This document shows, piece after piece, positions 7,220-14,926 of a DNA stretch of 32,697 bases (positions are counted from its first letter, which is position 1; every line of letters starts with the position of its first letter). The DNA comes from SYIM01 sp044359405. GTDB taxonomy: Bacteria > Pseudomonadota > Gammaproteobacteria > Burkholderiales > Burkholderiaceae_E. Both the position numbers and the translations under genes were made by a program. The notes under the pieces were generated by a model. The model made no database searches. It was not told the origin of the DNA and saw only the letters and a list, made by a program, of their open reading frames with translations. Location: contig JBIKMC010000004.1 in the NCBI GenBank assembly GCA_044359405.1, forward strand, positions 1 through 32,697. Reading direction: 5' to 3'.

Positions 7220-8572
7220 TCACGCAATCACTTTCCGAAGCTTTTCGGCTGCTGCCTTAAGTGCCTCAGCCGATGACTTTCCGTTAAATACGCGATCCTG
7301 AAGCATTTCCGGCAGCGCGAACGAGCGGAACATTTTCCCCGCACGAATATCTGGCTCTGGTCCCTCAGTATCGATGGACCGAATTACAACATTCGGGTCC
7401 GTGAGGACCTGCTTTTGCATCGCGACGATATCGCTGAACGTCTCGAGGGCCGGGTGTGCAAGCCAGCGGGGATCTTTGTAGACGTCGAGTCGCGTTGGCT
7501 GATAGTGAATGGGGGACGAGTGTAGGAAATTGATGAAATGCTCGTCTGAGAACCACGTGAGAAACTTGATTGCCTCCTGAGCCATAGGTGTATCAAGAAC
7601 GACCCAGCCGTCATAGCCGTGATTGACTGCAAACTTCTTACCGGACTTTGAGGGAAACAGGAATGACGATACGTTGGCCGCTTTAGCCGGCATGGTCATG
7701 TTCATCTGGTCAATCAGGCGGCCGGTTCCCGGAGTGTGCGAAACGATCTCGCCCTGAAAGTCACTAACCAGATTTGCCCAGCTGGCCTGGCGCGGCGAAG
7801 GTGGCATCAGCTTGCTCAGCTCAGCCATGAAGTCCAGGTATTCGATGACTCGCGGCGCCATCTCTGGTGAGTCGATCACTACCTTCCAATTGTCGTCGAC
7901 GATGCGAACGTCGTTTGCCCAGAGGTAGCCGAACGCTGTGTAGTTGGTGGCATCGTCGCTTCCCATCGGGTGGACAACACCGTGTCGAAGCTGGCCGTCA
8001 GCCCGACCAGCGAGAGCCGTCAGATTTTGCAGGTATTCGGCCCAGTTGTTTGGAGCTTTGAGCCCTTTTTTACCGTAAAGATCTTTACGGTAGTTGATCC
8101 AGCACAGGTTGTAGTCGTAGGGATACCAGTAGTTGTTCCCGTTCATGGGAAAAAGGATGCGCGGACCCCAGTCATATTTTTTGATCAGGTCATTGAGCGG
8201 AACAATCTTTTTTTCACCAGCCAGCAGCAGAGCGTCCCCAGCAAAACTCAGCGTACCGATATCGTAGGGCTGTCCAGCCTGAATCGATGCCTGTAATTTC
8301 TGAAATGCCGCCCCCCCAGGCACCGAATCAATTCGGACCTGTACGCCCGTGACCCTTTCGTACTGTGCGGCGGCAACTCGGAGCGCGCGGACGCTGTCAG
8401 AACTTGGCTCTCCATTTAAAAACCGCACTACCTTAGTCTGCGTGTGGACCGCTGGTGCTGCAAGGCCAATCGCCATTCCTCCTGCGAGCGCGCCGACGCT
8501 CTTGAGCGCGTTGCGTCGACCGATACCCTCAACCGGATTCGGTCCATGATGTTTTTCGCTTGAATCACTCAT
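7220..8572 (-). CDS. ABC extracellular solute-binding protein (family 1, Tat-exported)
   Basis: This protein of about 450 residues is the periplasmic receptor of the CUT1 importer and has the length usual for family-1 sugar-binding proteins. The N-terminus carries a twin-arginine motif (GRRNALK) followed by a hydrophobic stretch ending near AVHTQ, so it is probably exported folded by the Tat route. Two in-frame ATGs are available. GAGGAG touches the first with no spacing and lies 6 bases before the second, so I chose the second at 8572. Aromatic-rich stretches (NYWYPYDYN) suit a carbohydrate-like ligand. It lies between the ATPase gene and the two permease genes. Confidence 0.92.
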   Translation of the reverse strand: MSDSSEKHHGPNPVEGIGRRNALKSVGALAGGMAIGLAAPAVHTQTKVVRFLNGEPSSDSVRALRVAAAQYERVTGVQVRIDSVPGGAAFQKLQASIQAGQPYDIGTLSFAGDALLLAGEKKIVPLNDLIKKYDWGPRILFPMNGNNYWYPYDYNLCWINYRKDLYGKKGLKAPNNWAEYLQNLTALAGRADGQLRHGVVHPMGSDDATNYTAFGYLWANDVRIVDDNWKVVIDSPEMAPRVIEYLDFMAELSKLMPPSPRQASWANLVSDFQGEIVSHTPGTGRLIDQMNMTMPAKAANVSSFLFPSKSGKKFAVNHGYDGWVVLDTPMAQEAIKFLTWFSDEHFINFLHSSPIHYQPTRLDVYKDPRWLAHPALETFSDIVAMQKQVLTDPNVVIRSIDTEGPEPDIRAGKMFRSFALPEMLQDRVFNGKSSAEALKAAAEKLRKVIA

Positions 8573-8592
8573 CGCCATCTCCTCAAATCGAG

Positions 8593-9714
8593 TTATGTTG
8601 CTCTAAAGGTTGATTCAATCTTGGCCGAATAGAGCGTACGGCCACTTTCATGCTCAAAAATATGGATGCATCCGCTCGCCCATCGCATTGCGATGGAATC
8701 GCCTCGCTGTACGCTATCGCTTCTCGCAGTTAGGGCTCGAAGCCGCGTGTTGCCGCTTTGGCAGACGAGCACGGTCTGAGCTCCCATTTGCTCAACTAAA
8801 TTTATTTCGCCTCGAAAGACGGTGTCGGAAGTGGATGTCAGGTCGCATGGGGCGAGTCCTTCTGGACGGATGCCAAGCACGATCAAACCCGGTTTAAGCC
8901 CCGTGAGGCGAGCCGAATCGGGAAGGACGAGGCTGAATCCGTCAACCCGAGCGACCCACTGATCGTTCTCAAGGTTTAAGTGGGCTTCAACGCGATTTAT
9001 TTCAGGTGAACCGATGAAACCCGCGACAAACAGGTTTGCCGGACGGTCGTAGAGCTCGAGCGGTGCGCCGACTTGTTGCAGAACGCCTGACTTCATCACA
9101 GCAATCCGGTCGCCCAAGGTCATTGCCTCAACCTGGTCGTGAGTGACGTAGACCATGCTACGGCCCGTTTTTGCGTGCAGAGCACCAATTTCCTCTCTCA
9201 TGCGCACCCGCAGTTGCGCGTCCAGGTTGCTCAGAGGTTCGTCGAGAAGGAAGGCGTCCGGCTCACGAACGAGCGCCCGGCCTAGAGCGACCCGCTGACG
9301 CTGACCTCCTGAGAGCTGTTTCGGCTTGCGGTCTAAAAGATCTGTGATGTCTAGGAGACGGGCAGCCTCCTTTACGCGGCGCTCGATTTCTGCCTTGGAA
9401 GTTCCCCGCATCTGCAAGCCAAACGCCAGGTTGCCAAAGACATCTTTGTGCGCGTAGAGCGCATAGTTCTGAAACACCATTGCGATATTGCGATCTTTAG
9501 GGTCAAGCTTGGTGACCTCTCGATCGCCTATCCAGATCTCACCGCCTGAACTCGGTTCAAGACCCGCAATCATGCGCAGGGTCGTCGATTTACCGCAGCC
9601 TGATGGGCCGACGAGTACCATGAATTCGCCGTCGGCAATCGCGAGGTCTATGTTATCGACCACAATGGATCCGCCGAAGCGCTTGCTGACCTGCTTAAGT
9701 GTGATTGACGCCAT
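8593..9714 (-). CDS. ABC transporter ATPase, UgpC/MalK family
   Basis: This 373-residue ATPase energises the CUT1 importer. Walker A is GPSGCGKST (36-44), the Q-loop is Q82, the signature is LSGGQ (134-138), Walker B is DAFLLDEP (153-160) and the switch histidine is H192. A C-terminal extension from about residue 235 corresponds to the regulatory TOBE/OB domain of MalK-like proteins. An in-frame ATG 10 codons upstream exists (9744). However, the predicted promoter places the transcript start near 9740, and the family begins MASITL, so 9714 is preferred. GGAG lies only one base before this ATG, which is unusually close. It is the first gene of the ABC-enolase operon. Confidence 0.93.
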   Translation of the reverse strand: MASITLKQVSKRFGGSIVVDNIDLAIADGEFMVLVGPSGCGKSTTLRMIAGLEPSSGGEIWIGDREVTKLDPKDRNIAMVFQNYALYAHKDVFGNLAFGLQMRGTSKAEIERRVKEAARLLDITDLLDRKPKQLSGGQRQRVALGRALVREPDAFLLDEPLSNLDAQLRVRMREEIGALHAKTGRSMVYVTHDQVEAMTLGDRIAVMKSGVLQQVGAPLELYDRPANLFVAGFIGSPEINRVEAHLNLENDQWVARVDGFSLVLPDSARLTGLKPGLIVLGIRPEGLAPCDLTSTSDTVFRGEINLVEQMGAQTVLVCQSGNTRLRALTARSDSVQRGDSIAMRWASGCIHIFEHESGRTLYSAKIESTFRAT

Positions 9715-9746
9715 GCTCCGGCACTCGGGGTCCTTTGATCGCATTG

Positions 9747-9775
9747 ATTGTGTGAAGCTTGACAGGCCAAGTCAA
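9747..9775 (-). promoter_or_regulatory. Promoter of the ABC/enolase operon
   Basis: On the minus strand, TTGACT (9770-9775, 5 of 6) and CACAAT (9747-9752, 4 of 6) are separated by exactly 17 bp. The predicted start near 9740 gives a leader of about 25 bases before the ATPase ATG at 9714. Its -35 box forms one arm of the dyad TTGAC-N7-GTCAA. Confidence 0.55.
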
Positions 9776-9787
9776 ACGAAGTTTTAT
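9759..9787 (+). promoter_or_regulatory. Promoter of the LysR gene, facing the ABC promoter
   Basis: TTGACA (9759-9764, perfect consensus) and TTTTAT (9782-9787, 4 of 6) are 17 bp apart. The predicted start is about 25 bases before the LysR ATG. The -35 box lies 5 bp from the -35 box of the divergent ABC promoter, so the two polymerase sites overlap heavily. Confidence 0.55.
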
Positions 9788-9818
9788 CGAGGTATGACCA
9801 AGATATTTTTAGCCTAAG

Positions 9819-10808
9819 ATGACACTCAGATTACCGCCCCTCGGATGGATCCGCTCGTTTGAAGCAGCCGCACGCCTGGGCAGCTTCACCGCTGCTGCCA
9901 ATGAGCTCAATTTGACGGCTACCGCAGTGAGCTATCAGATCCGTTCAATCGAACAGTTTCTGGGATATCCGCTTTTTGAGCGTCTCCCGCGAAGCGTGAG
10001 ACTCACAGGAATGGGTGCAGCCTACCTGCCGGATGTCCGCCGTGCGCTCGAGCAACTCGCTGCGACCACTGTGAAACTGTTCGGCAAAGGGACTCGCGCC
10101 ACCGTAACGGTCCGTGCGCCTCTCTCTTTCGTCTCACTCTTTCTGGCACCTCGTCTGCATCGTTTCCATGCTGAGTACCCCGACATCTCGATTCAGCTTT
10201 TCTCGCTCGTTTGGGCTGACGCGTTACCCGACGAATCTGCGGATATTGATATTCGCTTTGGCGCTGGGGTATGGACTGGGTACTCGGTTGAGATCCTGCT
10301 CAGAGAGCCGTCGGTGGTGGTCGTGCCATCACACCTCAATCAAGTGGCTGCTCAGGGTGAACACAAACTGTTCGCCGAGCTCGCGAGGCACCCTCTTATA
10401 CACATCGTGGGGTACGAAGATCATTGGGCCGAAACCTTCCGCCTTATTGGTATGCAGCCACCTCCGGAAAAACGCTCAATCCGAGTTGATAATTCGCTGG
10501 CGGCCCTTATGTTGACGGCGAACGGATTGGGATCGACGATTGTGCTGAAGTTCTATGCGGATGCTGCCACGGCCATTTTGCCTGTGTGCGCGCCAACGGA
10601 TTTCACGCTGCCGGTTGAGAACGCACATTATTTGCTGACCCCCCACACTCGGGTATCTGTCAAACCAGAAGCACTACTGTTTCGCTCCTGGCTGATGAGC
10701 GAAGCGATCCAGCATCAAACTCCGCAACTTTCAGAAAAAAATGATAAACGCATCAGCGGCGAGAAGCGCCGTCGATCCGTTTCGCGGCAAGCGAAGCCAA
10801 CAGGATAA
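9819..10808 (+). CDS. LysR-family transcriptional regulator (GcvA-like)
   Basis: This 329-residue regulator has an N-terminal winged helix-turn-helix (about residues 7-65, with GSFTAAANELNLTATAVSYQ and the GYPLFERLPR wing). A periplasmic-binding-protein-like effector domain follows at about 90-300, and there is a basic tail. The length is slightly above the usual 295-310 because of a charged C-terminal extension (KRISGEKRRRSVSR). No Shine-Dalgarno is evident before the ATG. It is divergent from the ABC/enolase operon, and its 3' end overlaps the convergent GMC gene by 56 bp. It probably controls one or both and its own promoter. The effector is likely the imported acid or a catabolite (inference). 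Confidence 0.9.
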   Translation: MTLRLPPLGWIRSFEAAARLGSFTAAANELNLTATAVSYQIRSIEQFLGYPLFERLPRSVRLTGMGAAYLPDVRRALEQLAATTVKLFGKGTRATVTVRAPLSFVSLFLAPRLHRFHAEYPDISIQLFSLVWADALPDESADIDIRFGAGVWTGYSVEILLREPSVVVVPSHLNQVAAQGEHKLFAELARHPLIHIVGYEDHWAETFRLIGMQPPPEKRSIRVDNSLAALMLTANGLGSTIVLKFYADAATAILPVCAPTDFTLPVENAHYLLTPHTRVSVKPEALLFRSWLMSEAIQHQTPQLSEKNDKRISGEKRRRSVSRQAKPTG

Positions 10809-12372
10809 CTGGCACGTTGATGTTACCGCTCAGAATATTTGGGAATGCGGACGCATCGACAACTCTCAAACCCTCCACACCGCGCACGCGTAGGTCGGGA
10901 TCGAGGACACTGGCTTCCGGATTTGCGCCCATTGCGCAGGTGCCACAGGGGTGGTAGACGGTCGCGCTTCGCTGGCGTATATCGTGGCGCAACTGATCGT
11001 CGTCACTGTGACTTAAGTTGTGGCGCAGCTCCTCGCCTAAAATCGCCTGCATAGATCTGGTCTGTGACAGGCTGCGAACGAATTTTGCTGCCTCCACCAT
11101 TTCGTTCAGGTCTGCCTCCTCAGCATAGGCATTCGGCGAGATGGAGGGGTAAGCGAGTGGGTCAGCGGTTTCGATCAGAATTGAACCTCTGCTGACTGGG
11201 TGGGTATTTGTCACCGCCAGGCAAAGAGCTGGAAGCGGGTCAGGCGTGAGCAAGGGCCTTGACCCCTTGGTCGCCTCGAGGGTGGTTAGAAGCTGCATAT
11301 AAATTTGAATGTTCGGCCTTTCGCGTATTGGCGAGCTACGCAGAAAACCGCCAACCTGATTCACCGACATTGAGAGCGGACCGCGGCCTGTGAGTAAGTA
11401 CTTCGCGCCATTCCATAGGCGGCGAACGATCGGGGCGAGTTCCTGATTCAGGGTGGGCACTCTAGAGCGGTAGCTGAAGCCGATTCCGAGATGATCCTGA
11501 AGATTCCTACCGACGTTCGGGTTGTCATATCGAACCTCGATACCGTGTCTTTGAAGCAGGGACGCTGGGCCAATTCCCGATAGCTGCAAAAGCTTCGGGG
11601 ACTCGATTGCGCCAGCCGCAAGAATAACCTCGGCACGAGCCCTCAGGGTTTCGATCCGACCGTCGCGCAGGTAGCGCACACCGATACAGCGGGGGCCTTC
11701 GAAAACCAATCCGATGACCTGAGCGCGCGTCATCAGCGAGACGTTACCCCGCGCGAGAGCCGGGCGTAAGAATGCGTCAGCACAGGAGACACGTCTTCCG
11801 TGGCGAGTATTGACCTGATAGAGCCCTACGCCCTCTTGGGTGGCGCCATTGAAGTCGTCGTTTTGGGCTAAACCAAGCTCGGAGCATCCGTCGAGGAAAG
11901 CCCGTGTAAGGGGATGCGCGTCTCGTCGAATTGAATGAGCGGGAAACGGACCGTCCGCCCCTCGCCACTCATTACCCCCTTCGTCGAAGGTCTCTATGTG
12001 TCGCAGCTCGGCGGATATGCTCTCCGGGCCCCAACCGGGGTCCTTGGTTGCGCGTTCCCATTGGGAGTAGCCATACGCGTCGCCTCTGATGTACACCATC
12101 GCATTGATCGAACTGGAACCGCCGACGACGCGGCCGCGCGGCCAGTAATCTTCACGTCCGTTAAGCCCTGGGTCGGGTTGGGTCGCGTAGGCCCAGTTGT
12201 AGCGTCGGTCGTGGAAGAGCTTTCCGTAACCAAGTGGCATTCGAATCCAAAAAGAACGATCAGCTGGACCCGCCTCCAGTACGAGGATCCGATTCGCAGC
12301 TTGGCGTCCAAGGTTTTCCGCGACGACACAGCCGGCCGAACCCGCGCCCACAATCACGTAATCGACTTCCAT
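10753..12372 (-). CDS. GMC-family FAD oxidoreductase (choline/alcohol dehydrogenase-like)
   Basis: This 539-residue flavoenzyme oxidises an alcohol group on an unknown substrate. The FAD-binding loop is GAGSAG (9-14) with EAG at 33-35. GMC signature 1 (WPRGRVVGGSSS onward, about 77-100) and signature 2 (GAIESPKLLQLSGIGP) are present. The C-terminal active site contains HPCGTCAMG with probable catalytic H474, followed by SGNINVP. The start at 12372 (MEVDYVIVGAG) has GAGG 7 bases upstream; a longer frame adds 20 unneeded residues. Its tail overlaps the LysR gene by 56 bp in convergent orientation, so the two may influence each other by transcriptional interference. It may act on the same compound as the ABC/enolase system. 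Confidence 0.92.
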   Translation of the reverse strand: MEVDYVIVGAGSAGCVVAENLGRQAANRILVLEAGPADRSFWIRMPLGYGKLFHDRRYNWAYATQPDPGLNGREDYWPRGRVVGGSSSINAMVYIRGDAYGYSQWERATKDPGWGPESISAELRHIETFDEGGNEWRGADGPFPAHSIRRDAHPLTRAFLDGCSELGLAQNDDFNGATQEGVGLYQVNTRHGRRVSCADAFLRPALARGNVSLMTRAQVIGLVFEGPRCIGVRYLRDGRIETLRARAEVILAAGAIESPKLLQLSGIGPASLLQRHGIEVRYDNPNVGRNLQDHLGIGFSYRSRVPTLNQELAPIVRRLWNGAKYLLTGRGPLSMSVNQVGGFLRSSPIRERPNIQIYMQLLTTLEATKGSRPLLTPDPLPALCLAVTNTHPVSRGSILIETADPLAYPSISPNAYAEEADLNEMVEAAKFVRSLSQTRSMQAILGEELRHNLSHSDDDQLRHDIRQRSATVYHPCGTCAMGANPEASVLDPDLRVRGVEGLRVVDASAFPNILSGNINVPVILLASLAAKRIDGASRR

Positions 12373-12816
12373 TAAGCGCCTCAGGCAGCCATTTACAAGG
12401 CACATAGGTGCCAAAAAAGAAGCTCGGGGCATTGTCCACTGAAACCTTCAGCAAATTCAAACTAACCGATATAGGCGTGAGACCAAAGTTTTTTGAGGCT
12501 TAAATGCCCGATATTCAGCCATGCAGCTAAAGCTCGAAGGGCCACTCAATAGGTGGCCTTTCGAGCCTGGCCCATCGGGTTCGCGGCTGAGGCTTTCGTG
12601 TTCAAAGGCTGTGATGGCCAGATTCGAGGTTTGATCCGAGCTGGGCGTTCTTCACAACACACGGCCCGGATGACGCGCGCGGTACTGTGGCCAGAGCTGT
12701 AGTCAAATTGCTCCAGGGTGGCCGCCGACGTGCCGGTGGCGGTGAGCCCGCAAACTGCAACACCCTGGCCACGGACCCGGTGGACTTGACCAGTGGCACG
12801 AGCACATCGCTGCGCG
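12373..12816. other. Gap upstream of the GMC gene with no recognised gene
   Basis: Reading frames in both directions here (for example 12546-12875 minus and 12687-12929 plus) have low-complexity, Arg/Pro-rich translations. I do not recognise them as proteins. On the minus strand, TTGAAT and GACAAT about 18 bp apart could be a weak GMC promoter. A short dyad, GGCAC (12399-12403) and GTGCC (12408-12412), lies between that site and the start codon. The hairpin at 12532-12566 is listed separately. Confidence 0.4.
12532..12566. repeat. 14-bp hairpin (near-perfect inverted repeat)
   Basis: Bases 12532-12545 (GCTCGAAGGGCCAC) pair with 12553-12566 across a 7-base loop, with one G-U type mismatch. 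It is the strongest hairpin noticed in the gap. There is no T-run on either side, so it is not a standard rho-independent terminator. It could be a rho-assisted terminator, a mobile-element end or a protein site. It stands 160 bp past the GMC start, in the stretch that also holds the IS21 remnant. Confidence 0.6.
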
Positions 12817-12981
12817 AGCCTCCCCGAGCCTTCACAAGGCGTCAGCGACCGCCTCGGTCGCAACGCCATGGCCATCTACCAGGAGTTGGTCGACGCGTAA
12901 GGGTTTGTCAGCCGCTACAACTCTGTTAAACGGTTAGTGGCCAAGCTTCGGGTGCGCGAGCCGGAACTGTTCGACCGATTA
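12817..12981 (+). pseudogene. Fragment of an IS21-family transposase (IstA-like), decayed
   Basis: In the frame starting at 12817 the + strand encodes SLPEP, then LGRNAMAIYQELVDA, a TAA stop at 12898-12900, and then GFVSRYNSVKRLVAKLRVRE and PELFDRL. This is the characteristic segment of IS21-type IstA proteins between the helix-turn-helix and the catalytic core (compare GRNAxAIYQDLVDxHGF and YNSVKRFV). The DDE core and an IstB gene are missing and a stop interrupts the frame, so it is a dead remnant. It lies about 255 bp beyond the 3' end of a tRNA-Met gene, a common landing area for mobile DNA. The call rests on motif memory. Confidence 0.65.
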
Positions 12982-13235
12982 AGTTTACTGGGCGCTTCAG
13001 CGGCCAGCAGCGCTGCAGGTGCAGGGTCTGCATCAGGTCGTTTGAGCTGAGAAGGCGCGGACCAGCAGATTTGAGTTTGCTTGATGCTGGCAGTCTCGAT
13101 GTTGCAAGTCGCGAGTGCTGTTGCAGCAGTGCACGAACCGCTGAAGCGTCGCGAGTGCTTCGACGCTCGGGCACCGTGCGCAGATATGTCAGCTTCTGCT
13201 GGGGAAGCCTTGTTGGCTGCAGGATGGAATAAAAG

Positions 13236-13312
<77 letters not shown>

Positions 13313-13376
13313 AGAACCGGTAATGATAGCGGGACGTTGCGACTGGTGTCAAAAAGAGGGAGTCGACTCAGATCGC

Positions 13377-13718
13377 TTACCGGCACCGGTCCATCACCTG
13401 GCTGCCATTGCCGTAGAAATAGCGCACCCATTTATCCGGTGCGAATTTGGCCAGCACGTCGCGCTCTCCGCCGATGTGGGATGCGCCCACCCACACCAGC
13501 GAGCCCTCGCCGTCAATCTGTTCGCGTTTGAGTCGAAAGGCGGAGCCGACCTCAGCATTGTCTGTCTTGAATACCTGGCGTATGGGGTCGTAGCTGACGG
13601 TGTAGGTCTTGTTGCCATGTTGGCAGCTCATGCGAAGCTCGCGCGGCGATTGGGCCGCAGCGCTTAAAGCGAGCGACATGACAAACGCGGAGCAGAGTAT
13701 TGGCAGGTGCTGGCGCAT
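13377..13718 (-). CDS. Small secreted protein of unknown function
   Basis: I do not recognise this 113-residue protein. Residues 1-23 form a Sec signal peptide ending in AAAQ, which predicts a periplasmic or secreted product of about 90 residues. The mature part contains two cysteines, one early (MSCQHG) and one at the end (MDRCR), which could form a disulfide. I chose the ATG at 13718; an alternative TTG lies 8 codons upstream. Neither has a good ribosome site. It lies alone between tRNA-Met and the NitT/TauT operon, on the opposite strand from the latter. Confidence 0.7.
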   Translation of the reverse strand: MRQHLPILCSAFVMSLALSAAAQSPRELRMSCQHGNKTYTVSYDPIRQVFKTDNAEVGSAFRLKREQIDGEGSLVWVGASHIGGERDVLAKFAPDKWVRYFYGNGSQVMDRCR

Positions 13719-13852
13719 GAGTGAAGCCGTGTTCAAGGTCAAGCCTGCCAGATTCAGTTGAGATCAACAAGGCGGGATGTGCGCCAGCCTATGTCCGCCG
13801 AATTCAATTGCAAGGAAGCGATACGAGTCCGCCGCCGGCTGAAAAAAATTGA

Positions 13853-13881
13853 TTGACGTTGCCTCGTAGGCGAGCTTTACT
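13853..13881 (+). promoter_or_regulatory. Probable sigma-70 promoter of the NitT/TauT-type operon
   Basis: TTGACG (13853-13858, 5 of 6) and TTTACT (13876-13881, 4 of 6) are 17 bp apart. They lie about 48 bases before the ATG at 13929, and an AAGGAGA ribosome site sits in the leader. A short CTCG/CGAG dyad lies within the spacer. Confidence 0.5.
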
Positions 13882-13928
13882 CCGGGGACAACCAGCTTCA
13901 CGATGACAAATCCCAAAAGGAGACAGGC

Positions 13929-14912
13929 ATGATCAGTCGATTGGTGTTGGCGTCTGTGCTATCCGCAATCGGGTTCGGGTCAGGCGCTATGGCGCAGGAC
14001 AAGGTCAGACTGCAGACGGATTGGATTCCTTCTGGTGAACATGCCATGCACTACGGTGCCTGGAGCAAAGGCATTTACGCCAAGCACGGAATCGATATCA
14101 CCATCACGCGCGGTTACGGCTCGGGCGATACGGTTACCAAGCTGGCCGGAGGGGCGTCCGACTTTGGTATCGCGGACGTTTCGGCTGTTTTCACCGCGCG
14201 GGCTCGTACGAATGTCCCCGTCAAGAGCATTGCGGTGCTTTACAACCAGTCACCGCACTCGCTGTTTGTGCTCAAGAGCTCGGGTATTACCTCTTTCAAG
14301 GGCCTTGAGGGAAAAAAAATTGGCGTGACGCCGGGTAACAGCCATCGCTTTTATTTCCCCAAGGTGGCCGAGCGCTCGGGCACTGATCCGAGCAAGCTGG
14401 TCTGGACCAACATGGACGGCGCGGCGATGGCGGCACAGCTTATCGCCAAGAATATTGATGCGGCGCCCTTTTATTCCATTCACCACTACTATCAGAACAA
14501 GGCTGCGAAGCGGGCGGGTGAAGAAATCGTCGTGCTGCCCTTCGTTGAGGCGGGCTTTCGCATCTATGCAGCCTCAGTCATCACGTCTGACAAGATGATC
14601 GCTGAAAAGCCCGATCTGGTCAGGCGGTTTCTGGCTGCGATGCGTGAGTCCTTCGAATGGGCGCGCGACAACCCCCAGGAGTCCTGTACTCTTCACAACA
14701 AACGTTTCCCGGAAGTTGAGGTCGACGACTGCATGGGAAGCGTTAAAGCAGTTATGGCTTTTGTGTTCAATGAGCACACGCAGCAGTTCGGTTTCGGCCG
14801 CGAAGGTGAAGAGCGTCTCAAGTTCACCTGGGATGTGGTCGCGGAGTCCCAGGAACTGAAAAAGGACTGGAACTTCAAGCAGGCGATCAATACGTCGCTT
14901 TTGCCCAAGTAA
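13929..14912 (+). CDS. ABC substrate-binding protein, NMT1/THI5-like (NitT/TauT type)
   Basis: This 327-residue periplasmic receptor has a signal peptide of 22 residues ending in AMA before Q. The start of the mature protein, VRLQTDWIPSGEHAMHYGAWSKGIYAKHGI in outline, is the typical NMT1/SsuA-like pattern of a ligand-binding loop followed by a KGIY/KHGI helix. GYGSGD and GASDFGIAD are also typical. Family members bind sulfonates, nitrate, pyrimidine precursors, riboflavin or aromatic acids. AAGGAGA lies 7 bases before the ATG. It is first in an operon with an ATPase, a permease and an amidohydrolase, which suggests a ring-nitrogen or amide-bearing ligand (inference). Confidence 0.9.
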   Translation: MISRLVLASVLSAIGFGSGAMAQDKVRLQTDWIPSGEHAMHYGAWSKGIYAKHGIDITITRGYGSGDTVTKLAGGASDFGIADVSAVFTARARTNVPVKSIAVLYNQSPHSLFVLKSSGITSFKGLEGKKIGVTPGNSHRFYFPKVAERSGTDPSKLVWTNMDGAAMAAQLIAKNIDAAPFYSIHHYYQNKAAKRAGEEIVVLPFVEAGFRIYAASVITSDKMIAEKPDLVRRFLAAMRESFEWARDNPQESCTLHNKRFPEVEVDDCMGSVKAVMAFVFNEHTQQFGFGREGEERLKFTWDVVAESQELKKDWNFKQAINTSLLPK

Positions 14913-14926
14913 TCCGACGCCGATCG

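Noticed and set aside
9715..9744. Longer ABC ATPase starting at 9744
   Set aside because: The predicted transcript start is near 9740, and family proteins start at MASITL, so the extra ten residues are unlikely.
12546..12929. Open frames on both strands between the GMC gene and tRNA-Met
   Set aside because: Translations are Arg/Pro/Ser-rich with no recognised domain and no ribosome site. Part of the + strand region is better explained by the IS21 remnant in another frame.
13801..13928. Riboswitch ahead of the NMT1/THI5-like operon
   Set aside because: The family name suggested a TPP riboswitch, but the leader is short (about 45 bases from the predicted start) and has no thi-box-like conserved segments.
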